This document shows positions 44,577 through 53,332 of a stretch of DNA of 64,000 nt, one piece after another. This DNA is from Chloroflexota bacterium (GTDB lineage: Bacteria > Chloroflexota > UBA11872). The notes under the pieces were generated by a model. It saw only the letters and a program-made list of their open reading frames with translations, ran no database searches and was not told where the DNA came from. Within the stretch, counting starts at the first letter, position 1, and the number at the start of each line of letters is the position of its first letter. The stretch spans positions 62,001 through 126,000 of the forward strand of contig JAJECS010000027.1 of the NCBI GenBank assembly GCA_022821905.1. Direction: 5' to 3'. The translations under genes were made by a program, and so were the position numbers.

Positions 44577-45593
44577 ATGAGAATCGCCCTCTATCAAGAA
44601 TTCGGCGTGGCATGCCACCGGCTGACCCATGAGCTGCTGCCGGCCGACGCCGGTTGGGAGCTGGTCGACGTACCGCACGTCGGTGCCAACGTCGCCTCAC
44701 AGACCGCCGCGGACGCCGACATCATTCGCAGCGCCGAGGTGGTGATCGCCACGCCCCTCAGCCCCCTCCCGGACGCTTTCTACGATCCGGATGGGCGGGT
44801 GCGGCTGATTCAGCTGCTCTCCGCTGGCTACGACACGGTCGATCTCGACCGCTGCCGGGCGGCGGGACAGCTGCTGGCCACCAACGGCGGCGCGAACGCC
44901 GTGGCCGTGGCCGAGCACACGATTCTGCTCATCCTCTCCGTGCTCCGGCGATTGCCGGTCATCGACCGCGATACCCGGTCCGGCCGCTGGACGGCGGCCA
45001 AGACGCCCGAGTGGGAGCCGCACGAGCTCGAGGGCCGCACCGTCGGGCTGGTGGGCTTCGGGCAGATTGGCCGGCAGGTCGCGCGGCGGCTGCTGCCGTT
45101 CGGCGTGCAGCTGCAATACCACGACGTGGTCCAGGCGCCCCGCGAGGTGACCGACAGCCTGCAAATCCGCTACGTGTCGTGGTCCGAGCTATTGGAAACC
45201 TCGGACATCGTCTCGCTGCACGTGCCGCTGATGGAGAGCACGCGCGGTCTGATCGACGCCGCCGCGCTGGCCCAGATGAAACCGGACGCCATCGTGATCA
45301 ACACGGCGCGCGGCGGTGTGATCGACGAGGACGCGCTCATCGACGCCCTGCAACGCGGTCAAATCGGCGGAGCCGGCCTCGATGCATTCGAGGCTGAACC
45401 GTTTCCGGCCGGGCAAGCCCTGGCTCATCTCGACTCCGTCGTCCTAACGCCGCACTTCGCCGGACCCACCTACGAAAGCTGGCCCAAGCGCGTCCGCTTC
45501 GCCTACGAGAACATAGCCCGAGTAGAACGCAACGAACGCCCCGAAGCCGTCGTGCACGAACTGGCGGATGTGCCGCTGCGGGCGGCGCGGTAG
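44577..45593 (+). CDS. D-isomer-specific 2-hydroxyacid dehydrogenase
   Basis: NAD(P)-dependent dehydrogenase, 338 aa. It has LIQLLSAGYDTVDLDRC, VAVAEHTILLILSVLRRL, the Rossmann motif VGLVGFGQIGRQVARRL, and the catalytic Arg in INTARGGVIDEDAL. The Glu is near GLDAFEAEPFP and the His in VVLTPHFAGPT. It may act on glyoxylate/hydroxypyruvate, phosphonate or phosphoglycerate; no neighbour specifies it. It converges with the restriction subunit gene, 9 bases apart. Confidence 0.88.
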   Translation: MRIALYQEFGVACHRLTHELLPADAGWELVDVPHVGANVASQTAADADIIRSAEVVIATPLSPLPDAFYDPDGRVRLIQLLSAGYDTVDLDRCRAAGQLLATNGGANAVAVAEHTILLILSVLRRLPVIDRDTRSGRWTAAKTPEWEPHELEGRTVGLVGFGQIGRQVARRLLPFGVQLQYHDVVQAPREVTDSLQIRYVSWSELLETSDIVSLHVPLMESTRGLIDAAALAQMKPDAIVINTARGGVIDEDALIDALQRGQIGGAGLDAFEAEPFPAGQALAHLDSVVLTPHFAGPTYESWPKRVRFAYENIARVERNERPEAVVHELADVPLRAAR

Positions 45594-45602
45594 GGGGCGG
45601 GT

Positions 45603-48419
45603 CTAGGTCGACTCGCCGTGCGCGTGCCGGGCGAGAATGTCCTTCACGTCGCCGGGGTTCCGCGACACGTCCGACGCCCAGTTGCCAAATCCTCCATGCG
45701 CGTTTACGGCGTTCACCCACTCGTCCATAAATCGGCGCTTGGTTCGATCCTGTTCGGTCTCCCGACCCTTGGTCTCCAGGACCAGGTGTTTCCCGGAGGC
45801 CAGCCGGATGATGAAGTCGGGGCGATACTTCCGCACCACGCCGCGGTAGACGTACAGCACCTCGAAGCCGAGATGGTCGTTCTTCACCCAGGCAATGACT
45901 TCGGAGTTGTGGTCTAGCTCGTAGGCTTCCGAGGCTTCCCAGCCGGCGTCAAACACGCAAAAGTTGATATGGCTATTGCTCGTGGGGGCACACGGCTTGC
46001 CCGTGTACCAGGTGGGCATATCGCCGGTCGAACGGATGGGGCGATCCCGATCAAAGACCGGTTCCAGCCGCTCCGTGTTTTCGAAGCGGATCGCTTCCCA
46101 GATGTGCTGCACGACTCTGGTCATGTTCAAGGTGATGAGCAGGCGCCGCCGCAGGTCGTCCTGCATGAACAACCCCGGAATCATGTTGATCCGGTCCGAC
46201 CGAATGAACTGCTCGACCAGCCGCACGAGCTGCGCGAGCAAGACTTCCTTGCCGCCGCGCCAATTCGAATGCATCTGGTCGTAGAGGTCCCTCGCGGTCT
46301 CGAAAACAATCCGCTGGGTGCGAAACTCCCGCGCCAGCTTCTCCAGGTCGATGGCGGAGATATTTCTCAAGTCCGGCTTGCCCTCGACCGTTGGAGCCAA
46401 CTCGGCGATTTGCGCCGTCTCACTGGCATTGAGCGTCAGCGGCTGGACACGGTCCCAGTCGAGGGACAGACGGGGCCGATAGACGTGGTCGATGCGGACT
46501 ACGTTCGGCCAGCTGATCTCGAACTCGGCCCGTTCCGGCAATGGTTCGATGGCAGTCTTGGGCTTGGTCGGCTTGGGAATCACGCCTTCCTCGGATTGAT
46601 GCGGCAGGAAGGTGAAGGGAACGCCAAAGACGTTCACGTACTCCGGCTCGAACAGGCCGGTCTTTCGATTGACTTCATAGGTGGTGCGGCGCAGGCCGCG
46701 CCCGACGACCTGCTCGCACAGCAGCTGGCTGGTGAAGGCGCGCAGGCCCATGATGTGAGTCACGGTTTTGGCGTCCCAGCCCTCGGAGAGCATCCCGACC
46801 GAGATCACGTTCTGAATCTGCGCCCCGGGCTTGCCGGGCTGGCCCACGGAGTCCACCTGCTGGCGCAGCAACTCGGCCCGTTGCTTTGCCGTCAGCTTTG
46901 GTTTGCTTTCCGTGCCGCCGTCACCGCTCCCAGAACCATCCGCCAACCACTGACCATTAATCGCTTCTTCTCCGGCCTCGGCCTGCTCCAGCACCTTCGA
47001 GTCGATGTGCAGGGTGCGCGCGGGATCGCAAAGCTCGTCGATACGCACTCGGTTGCGATCGAAGGCATGCTTGACGCGGGCCGCCGTCTCGGTGCGATTC
47101 GCCACCGTGATCATCACCGGCGGCGACGCGTATCCGCTCTCGCGCCAGGATTTGGCGGTTTCGCTCCAGTCATAGCCGAGCAGGTGGTAACCATTGAGCA
47201 CCAGATCCGGCAGCGGATCCTCAGGCTTGGCTTTGCGATTCAGGTTGTCTCGGACCGTATCGTCGTTGTAGATGTGATAGAGGCGCGATCTGTAGGTCTT
47301 GGCGTCCGGCACGGCGTCGTCGCGCACCACGATTCGCGGAGTCTTGACCAGCCCGGACTCGATGGCGTCGTTGAGGCCGAAGTCGCTCACGATCCAGCCA
47401 AACAGCGCTTCCTCGGAGCTCCTTCGTCCCGACGGCGCGAACGGTGTGGCCGAAAAGTCGTAGCAGGTCAGGATCCCGCGCGTCCGGTGGATGCGGTCCA
47501 GCCCACCGACCCACTTGGTCGCCTGCTCCAACTCGGACTTGGCCACGCCCCGCACCCTGGACTTCACCGGCGTGCGCCAGGCGTGGTGCGCCTCGTCGTT
47601 GATCACCAGCAGGTTGCTGGCGTTGGCCATGTCGCCCAGCACGTCGCGGACGTACGCCGCGTCGCTCCGGGCGCCGCGCTTGTCCACGCTGCGCTTGCGG
47701 GCGACTTGCTCCTCGGTCTCCCAGTCCAGCGCGTGCCAGTTGCGCACTCGGACCCGGCCGCGCCGCAGCTTGTCGAGCAGCGACGACGGCACGATGTTGA
47801 ACGCTTGGTAGTAGTTCTCCGGGTGGGACGGCTCCAGCACGGCCAGGCGGTTCTTGACGGTGAGTCCGGGGGCGACGACCAGCGCGTTCGCGGAGAAGCG
47901 GGTGTCGCGGGGATAGGTCGCCTTGTTCAGGATGTGCCAGGCCAGCACCATCGCCATCACGACGGTCTTGCCCGAGCCGGTGGCCATCTTGGCGCAGAGT
48001 CGTTGAAACTCCCCGCCGTCGGATGGAACCTCGATCCCAACACGATCCGCCGCCGGCGCCTCCGTCAGCCAGATCAGCGTCTCCGCCGCCTCCAACTGGC
48101 AGAAGAAGAACCGCCGCGACTCGAAATCCTCCGGGTCGTTCCAATGCTCAAGCAGCCGGCGCGTAACGCCGCTGACGCCGGGCCACCCCGCCTCCTGCCA
48201 AGCCTTGACTCGCGGCCGGATGCGCTTGACTAGCTCAATGGGCACGAACACGCCGGGATCCTCGAAGGACTTGAGACCCTCGGTGGCAATCACGTATCCC
48301 GCCGGACGGCGGCCGTCCTCGAGCTCGAAGCCCAACCGCTCGCGGTCGTAGCTCCAGTGCTTGGCCGGTTCCGCGTAAGGCGAGTTGACGATCAGCCGGT
48401 CGATGGTCGCTTGCGCCAT
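45603..48419 (-). CDS. res: type III restriction endonuclease, Res subunit
   Basis: Restriction and translocation subunit, 938 aa. The SF2 helicase core shows motif I KMATGSGKTVVMAMVLAW (near residue 150), motif II LLVINDEAHHAW (near 274), motif III YDFSATPF, and motif VI EQVVGRGLRRTTYE. The C-terminal nuclease domain carries the PD-(D/E)xK signature KYRPDFIIRLASG with LVLETKGRE (near 865). Length and layout match type III Res proteins. ATG 48419 is one base after the nucleotidyltransferase stop; the longer frame upstream overlaps that gene and is not used. Last gene of the thyX-mod-TIR-MNT-res unit. Confidence 0.94.
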   Translation of the reverse strand: MAQATIDRLIVNSPYAEPAKHWSYDRERLGFELEDGRRPAGYVIATEGLKSFEDPGVFVPIELVKRIRPRVKAWQEAGWPGVSGVTRRLLEHWNDPEDFESRRFFFCQLEAAETLIWLTEAPAADRVGIEVPSDGGEFQRLCAKMATGSGKTVVMAMVLAWHILNKATYPRDTRFSANALVVAPGLTVKNRLAVLEPSHPENYYQAFNIVPSSLLDKLRRGRVRVRNWHALDWETEEQVARKRSVDKRGARSDAAYVRDVLGDMANASNLLVINDEAHHAWRTPVKSRVRGVAKSELEQATKWVGGLDRIHRTRGILTCYDFSATPFAPSGRRSSEEALFGWIVSDFGLNDAIESGLVKTPRIVVRDDAVPDAKTYRSRLYHIYNDDTVRDNLNRKAKPEDPLPDLVLNGYHLLGYDWSETAKSWRESGYASPPVMITVANRTETAARVKHAFDRNRVRIDELCDPARTLHIDSKVLEQAEAGEEAINGQWLADGSGSGDGGTESKPKLTAKQRAELLRQQVDSVGQPGKPGAQIQNVISVGMLSEGWDAKTVTHIMGLRAFTSQLLCEQVVGRGLRRTTYEVNRKTGLFEPEYVNVFGVPFTFLPHQSEEGVIPKPTKPKTAIEPLPERAEFEISWPNVVRIDHVYRPRLSLDWDRVQPLTLNASETAQIAELAPTVEGKPDLRNISAIDLEKLAREFRTQRIVFETARDLYDQMHSNWRGGKEVLLAQLVRLVEQFIRSDRINMIPGLFMQDDLRRRLLITLNMTRVVQHIWEAIRFENTERLEPVFDRDRPIRSTGDMPTWYTGKPCAPTSNSHINFCVFDAGWEASEAYELDHNSEVIAWVKNDHLGFEVLYVYRGVVRKYRPDFIIRLASGKHLVLETKGRETEQDRTKRRFMDEWVNAVNAHGGFGNWASDVSRNPGDVKDILARHAHGEST

Positions 48420-48420
48420 G

Positions 48421-48732
48421 TCACTCCGCGTAGAGAGTCTCGGCCGATTCGAGAATCGCTCGGCGGCGAATGTAGTTCCGACTTCGCTCGACAGCACGTC
48501 GGTCGACGAGGTCAATCTTGTACCCGAGAATCCGAGTCAATTCAGCCTCCATGCGCTCCAAGTCCAGCAGGGTATGCGTCGCATTCGGACCGAATCGCAC
48601 AAGCACGTCGATGTCGCTCTCAGGGCCAAAGTCGTCGCGCAGCACCGAGCCGAAGAGCGCCAACTCAGCGATTCGCCATCGCTTGCAGAATGCTGCTAAC
48701 TCATCTTGCCGCGTATTGATGTAGGTGTTCAT
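48421..48732 (-). CDS. minimal nucleotidyltransferase (MNT-like)
   Basis: 103 aa protein of the DNA polymerase beta-type nucleotidyltransferase superfamily, with the signature LALFGSVLRDDFGPESDIDVLV (GSx10DxD; quoted in part). The third acidic residue is probably in YKIDLVDR. Such proteins are usually the antitoxin half of HEPN-MNT modules, silencing the toxin by AMPylation. No HEPN gene is present; its neighbours are a TIR-domain gene (4-base ATGA overlap) and res (1-base gap). It might control the TIR protein or Res instead. This role is an inference. Confidence 0.87.
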   Translation of the reverse strand: MNTYINTRQDELAAFCKRWRIAELALFGSVLRDDFGPESDIDVLVRFGPNATHTLLDLERMEAELTRILGYKIDLVDRRAVERSRNYIRRRAILESAETLYAE

Positions 48733-49604
48733 GCGCCGATAGCTCGGTCCGTATGGATATCGAGCCCAGCAGCCTTCAGCTCTTTGCTAAGCTCAAATTT
48801 CCAATTCCCATCAAATTCAATATACAGAACCCCAGCGTAGTTGGATGGTATTTCTAGGCCACCTGACTTCAGGTCGCAGACATTTTCCAAGCCGAGATGA
48901 CTGATAAAATACCCCAATTCAAGAATCACGTTCTGTCGGGCTCGAGGGCGGAGGTTGTTCTCTTCTCCTCGCAATGATCCGACGTCGTCTGGCGTTAGCA
49001 ACACCACCGCAAAGCCCACCTGTGAATACTGTTGAAATTTCTGAATGATTGTGAGGCCTCGATTTGCCTGTTCATCCAATATTATCGGTATTAGCCCCAA
49101 TTCCGTCTCAAGGAACCTGGCCACCGTGTCCCTGGTTCCGGTATCCTTGCCGTGAACTAAAAACACCTTGCTAGAATCTGGCCGTGCTGGATTATTTTTG
49201 TGGTCGTGCAGGTCACTCGTATCTTCATCATCCCAATATTCATCGACATATCCAATCATTGACCTGAGTAGTGATTCTGCTGTGTCAAGCATTGTGATGT
49301 ATTCTTGTTTGCGACCTCTAATGGAGGCGCCAAGGTGGGCAGATGGATTGAATGGCATTGGAGGCATCAGGTATAAAATATTGTTGAATTCCTGAACGAG
49401 ATTAAAGTCATCGTCAAAAAGACCAGCTAGACTCGTCCTTGTATCTCGGTGCCACTCTTTGAATGCCAACGGAGGGGCCGCAAGTGTGAGGCTGCCAAAT
49501 CCTGGCATTCGCTGGATGTCGAGATCCAGACGCTTCATTTCTGGAATTTTTGTTAGTGCATTCTTTAGACGGTATACAGCTTTGACTTTAGTTGGTCTAG
49601 CCAT
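48729..49604 (-). CDS. TIR-domain effector protein (CAP12/PF10137-like) embedded in a type III R-M operon
   Basis: 291 aa. Residues about 146-285 are a TIR-like nucleotide-binding domain: KVFLVHGKDTGTRDTVARFL, then LIPIILDEQANRGLTIIQKF, GFAVVLLTPDDVGS, RARQNVILELGYFISHLG and a C-terminal SKELKAAGLDI. These are the landmark blocks of the CAP12-type TIR family, several members of which degrade NAD during anti-phage defence. Residues 1-140 belong to no family I recognise and may be a sensor. The ATG overlaps the mod stop (TAATG) and the stop overlaps the nucleotidyltransferase start (ATGA). The DNA is strongly AT-rich for this genome (24 G+C of 60 at 49,381-49,440), pointing to recent acquisition. 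Confidence 0.9.
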   Translation of the reverse strand: MARPTKVKAVYRLKNALTKIPEMKRLDLDIQRMPGFGSLTLAAPPLAFKEWHRDTRTSLAGLFDDDFNLVQEFNNILYLMPPMPFNPSAHLGASIRGRKQEYITMLDTAESLLRSMIGYVDEYWDDEDTSDLHDHKNNPARPDSSKVFLVHGKDTGTRDTVARFLETELGLIPIILDEQANRGLTIIQKFQQYSQVGFAVVLLTPDDVGSLRGEENNLRPRARQNVILELGYFISHLGLENVCDLKSGGLEIPSNYAGVLYIEFDGNWKFELSKELKAAGLDIHTDRAIGA

Positions 49605-52264
49605 TATGGAACCTCTACTATTATTAGGCTCTCGATCCCGCGGTCGTCGATGATCTTGACGGCGATGCGGTTGTGTTCGCCGGGCTCGAAGGGGAGTGAG
49701 ACGGTGACGCGGTAGGCTTCGATCAGGTCTTGGTCGATCTCGGCCTTGAGGTTTCGAGCGAGACGATCCCAGCCGTCGCGAGGGCCGGCCATGGGGAAGA
49801 ACACCTGGCGCGGGAAGAGGCTGCGGCCGTCGTAGTCGGGGTCGAGCATCCACATGGCGATGCGGTCTTCGCCGCCTGACTCCACGCCACCGGAGCGGGT
49901 GTTGAAGTAGTCGAAGCCGCGCACTTCCACCTGCCATTTGCCGGTATTCGGGCCCTGGCGCACTTGGAACAGGTCGACATCCGGCTGACCGATGAGCCAG
50001 AAGCTCTCGTTGCTGGCGCGCTGCTTCTTGAGGTCGTCGGTGAGCAGGTCGGCGTTCATCTGGGCTTTGAGGAATTGCATGCCGGCCAGCTTGGGATCCA
50101 GCTCGTCGATGTCCTTGGCGGCTTCGGGATCGAACTGGAAGGCGGCGAAGACTAGCAGCTTGGGGGGCGGCGCCAGGGTGCGAGCCTCTTCCCATGCGTG
50201 CTCGACCTGGCGTTGCTCCAGCGGGGCGTGGTCCGGGCCGAAGGAGACGACGACGCGCTCCGGCGTGTAGGCGGTGGGCGTCTCGCGGAACGTGTCCGCA
50301 CCGCTGGCATCCGGCTGGGTTTCCCCCACAGCGTGCAGCCAGCGCGCGCCCGGTAGGGGTTCCAGGCGCGAAAAGGCGATTCGCTGCCCGGACTTGCCGC
50401 GAATGCCGGTCCGCAGAAGCTCGTCGCGCCAGTCGTCCTGGCGCAGCGTCTCGCCCTGGCGCGCGGTGGCCAGGGCAAAGTGATTGTCGTCGAGTGAGGC
50501 ATCGCCGTCCGTCGCCTCGCCATTCGCCGGCAACTCATCACTATCCAGGGACTTCACCACCGGCGCGGGCACCGCCTCGACGGTGAACGGCCCGGCGACC
50601 CGCTTCTTGCCTTGGTCCACCAGCGGCTGGTCGTAGAGGGTTTCCTGCCGCGAATGCCGAGCAATGGCGGCATCAATCTCCGACTGCGTCATGCCTTCCT
50701 GGATGTCCGGGTTGTTGGCGATCGAACTCAGCGTGACGTGCGGCACGGTCCTATAGGTGAAGCCGCTGCCCACGCCTTCGCTGGGATGGGCAAGCTCGTA
50801 GAAGTCGTAGAGGGCGGTCATCAGGCGCTGCTTGGCCAGTGTGAGCGCCACCCGAGAGGTGTCGCAGGTAACCCAGCGGCGTCCCCGCTGCTCCGCGACG
50901 TACGCGGTGGTACCGCTGCCGCAGGTGGGATCGAAGACCAGGTCGCCGGGATCGGTGGTCATAAGGATGCAGCGTTCAATAACCTCAGTGGAACTTTGGA
51001 CGGCATACACCTTTGGATCAGACCTGCTCTGTACAGAACCGCTAATATCAGTCCATAGATTGCCGACTGCCGCTATAGGGAAATCTGACTTGAATCTTCG
51101 GTAGTTTAGTGTCTCACCTGAAGTCGTATGCAATCGCCCTGCATTGGCCAACTTGGTTAAGCCATCGCGATTGGTTTTGAATGTGCCCCGTCCAGGAGTG
51201 AACTTCCTTCCTTGAAATTCAAACTCCCTGACGTCCCCCTCTCCAGCAGGACGGGAACTGGTCAAGTTATCAACACGAAAGATATGAGCATCGAATAGTT
51301 GGGATTCGGTTAGTTCTCTCGCTGGAATCACAGAGCCATCGGGAAGCAGTGCTTGATCATATCTTTCGTCGGCAGCATCGCTACGTTGAGAAAAGACCTG
51401 TCTGTACTTCGTCGAATTTCGGTCTCTTGCATACCAGACCAAGAAATCTGTAGTCGTCCCAAGTAGAGTTGCCGTCCCTTGGCTGGTTGTTTTCCGTATG
51501 GAGATTATTGAAACGAAATTCTTGATTCCGAACACCTCATCCATCAGCTCATGTACATGATGGAGGTTCTCGTCTGAAATCTGCACAAAGCATGATCCGC
51601 TATCAGTCAGCAGTTTCCGCGCCAGCAACAATCGGTCACGCAGGTAGCTCAGATAGGAATGAATGCCGAGCTCCCAGGTGTCGCGAAAGGCGCGGATGGT
51701 TTCGGGCTCTTGGGTGAGGTCGTCGTCGCGGCCGTCGACGACGTTCCTCTTGTTGACGAACGGTTGGAAGTTGGATCCGTAGCGGATGCCATATGGCGGG
51801 TCGATATAGACCATCTGGACCTGCCCACCGAGGCCCTCTTTCTCCAAAAGGCTGTTCATCACCAGCAGGCTGTCGCCGGCGACCATCCGGTTGGTCCAGT
51901 TGTGCCGGTGGCGGTAGAACTCGATGGCCTGGCGCAGCGGGGGATTCTCTTCCGGTGCGGAGAAGAGGGAGTCCTGCGCCCAGGATTCGCCATTGCGCCG
52001 CCGCACGGCCTCGACAATGCTGCGCGGGTCGATGCGCTCGTGCACGTGCAGCGAGACCGTGGGCACTTCGAACGAGGTGTGCTCCGCCTTGCCGGCCCAG
52101 GTGAGCTGCGGGTCCAAGTGCGGGTCGTAGGCGTAGGTCTGCTTGCCGGCGTCTTGGTCCGTGGCCGGAGTCACCAGCCCCACCGGCGGATTGTTCACGC
52201 GCTCTTTGTCGATATGAGCGTAGTTCTCAATCTCGCGCTTGGCTGGCTTCCGGCGGCGGGCCAT
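49604..52264 (-). CDS. mod: type III DNA methyltransferase, Mod subunit (beta-class N6-adenine)
   Basis: 886 aa. The catalytic motif QMVYIDPPYGIRYGSNFQPF (near residue 153) precedes the SAM motif FDPTCGSGTTAYVAEQRG (near 443), the order of beta-class methylases. The region between them (about 213-433) is the target-recognition domain. ATG 52264 has AAGGAAGGAG 6 bases ahead. The target-recognition stretch (about 50,965-51,625) is visibly AT-rich (28 of 60 G+C at 51,361-51,420) against GC-rich flanks, so specificity was probably exchanged by recombination. The last 440 residues form a large C-terminal part, the likely Res-interaction region. The stop overlaps the TIR gene start; thyX ends one base before the start. 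Confidence 0.93.
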   Translation of the reverse strand: MARRRKPAKREIENYAHIDKERVNNPPVGLVTPATDQDAGKQTYAYDPHLDPQLTWAGKAEHTSFEVPTVSLHVHERIDPRSIVEAVRRRNGESWAQDSLFSAPEENPPLRQAIEFYRHRHNWTNRMVAGDSLLVMNSLLEKEGLGGQVQMVYIDPPYGIRYGSNFQPFVNKRNVVDGRDDDLTQEPETIRAFRDTWELGIHSYLSYLRDRLLLARKLLTDSGSCFVQISDENLHHVHELMDEVFGIKNFVSIISIRKTTSQGTATLLGTTTDFLVWYARDRNSTKYRQVFSQRSDAADERYDQALLPDGSVIPARELTESQLFDAHIFRVDNLTSSRPAGEGDVREFEFQGRKFTPGRGTFKTNRDGLTKLANAGRLHTTSGETLNYRRFKSDFPIAAVGNLWTDISGSVQSRSDPKVYAVQSSTEVIERCILMTTDPGDLVFDPTCGSGTTAYVAEQRGRRWVTCDTSRVALTLAKQRLMTALYDFYELAHPSEGVGSGFTYRTVPHVTLSSIANNPDIQEGMTQSEIDAAIARHSRQETLYDQPLVDQGKKRVAGPFTVEAVPAPVVKSLDSDELPANGEATDGDASLDDNHFALATARQGETLRQDDWRDELLRTGIRGKSGQRIAFSRLEPLPGARWLHAVGETQPDASGADTFRETPTAYTPERVVVSFGPDHAPLEQRQVEHAWEEARTLAPPPKLLVFAAFQFDPEAAKDIDELDPKLAGMQFLKAQMNADLLTDDLKKQRASNESFWLIGQPDVDLFQVRQGPNTGKWQVEVRGFDYFNTRSGGVESGGEDRIAMWMLDPDYDGRSLFPRQVFFPMAGPRDGWDRLARNLKAEIDQDLIEAYRVTVSLPFEPGEHNRIAVKIIDDRGIESLIIVEVP

Positions 52265-52265
52265 C

Positions 52266-53198
52266 TCAGGCTCCTTCCTTCGCGAGCTCAAGGAGCTTTG
52301 CCAACTCACGCCATTCTGTCTTCGTGAGGCCGCTGGACTGCTGATCGACGTCTTCGCCATTGAGCCTGCGGCGCAAGACGGCCAGCGCGGGGCCTGAGAT
52401 CGAGGCGGCGTTCATGCGGTAGTCCATGAAGGCGTCGTATGTGAGCGGCACCCAGTCGCGAATGACCTTAAGGATTTCGTCGGCGTAGGCACGGATCTCG
52501 TATTGCGCGTGGGGATCGGCCCGCAGCCAGACGAAGTGCAGCAGGTTGAGCAGGTCGATCTTCCAGTACCACTGGGTGTAGAAGTTGAGGGACAGGTTCA
52601 TCCGCGCCAGCTCGCGCGCCAGCCCCTGGCGGCTTGGGTCGCGTACAGTTCCTTCAGCATCGAGGTTCAGCATTTCTACGTAGTGCTTGTATACCTGGGT
52701 GGCGTCGGCCGTGAGGATATTTAGTACACGCCGCGCCTCGTCGCCGACAAGCGTGTCGCCGCCGTCCACAACTTCGGATTGCGCCCCTCCGAGGCCGAGG
52801 CCCAATAGACCTTGCTCCCAACTTGCGCCGCTGCCCTGGCTATTGAGGGTCGACTGCGCTTGCAGGCGGTCGCGCTCGGGCACGTAGAACTCGTGGTCGA
52901 GCACGGAGTAGCGGGCGGAGTACTCGTTGACGCTGGCGGTGCGGTGGCGGATCCACTGGCGCGCCACGAAGATCGGCAGCTTGACGTGCAGCTTGATCTC
53001 ACACATCTCGAAGGGCGTGGTGTGCCAGTTGCGCATGAGATAGCGAATCAGGCCGCGATTGCTCCGCCGCCGCTTGCTGCCGCGGCCGTAGGAGACGCGG
53101 GCGGCCTGCACGATGGCCTCGTCGTCACCCATGTAGTCGACCACGCGGATGAACCCGTGGTCGAGGACCCCTTTGGGCTCGAACAGCTGTTCTTCCAA
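52266..53198 (-). CDS. thyX: flavin-dependent thymidylate synthase
   Basis: Makes dTMP from dUMP with methylene-THF, FAD and NADPH. The ThyX signature [15 protein letters not shown] is present, along with [41 protein letters not shown] and a C-terminal helical part. The first standard start is TTG 53198 (310 aa). Family similarity seems to extend upstream ([21 protein letters not shown]) to the spoIID stop, where only ATT/ATA/ATC codons are available, so the true start may be nonstandard. The gene precedes mod by one base and could be a host gene next to which the defence genes landed, or part of the island. Confidence 0.92.
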   Translation of the reverse strand: MEEQLFEPKGVLDHGFIRVVDYMGDDEAIVQAARVSYGRGSKRRRSNRGLIRYLMRNWHTTPFEMCEIKLHVKLPIFVARQWIRHRTASVNEYSARYSVLDHEFYVPERDRLQAQSTLNSQGSGASWEQGLLGLGLGGAQSEVVDGGDTLVGDEARRVLNILTADATQVYKHYVEMLNLDAEGTVRDPSRQGLARELARMNLSLNFYTQWYWKIDLLNLLHFVWLRADPHAQYEIRAYADEILKVIRDWVPLTYDAFMDYRMNAASISGPALAVLRRRLNGEDVDQQSSGLTKTEWRELAKLLELAKEGA

Positions 53199-53332
53199 CG
53201 CCGCGACCGTCGTGCGCCGGGTGGTGTGCGCTTGGGCGCGTTGCTCGGCGATGCTGGCCTGCTGCTCGGGCGTGATGCGTGGCGTCTGGACGGTTCCGGC
53301 GGTGCTTCCTCTGGCGGTTTGAATCTTAGCCG

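Noticed and set aside
45969-48233. Long plus-strand frame opposite res
   Set aside because: Antisense shadow of the restriction subunit, whose helicase and nuclease motifs are clear.
48421-49604. Classical HEPN-MNT toxin-antitoxin module
   Set aside because: The gene overlapping MNT encodes a TIR domain, and no HEPN RxxxxH motif was seen.
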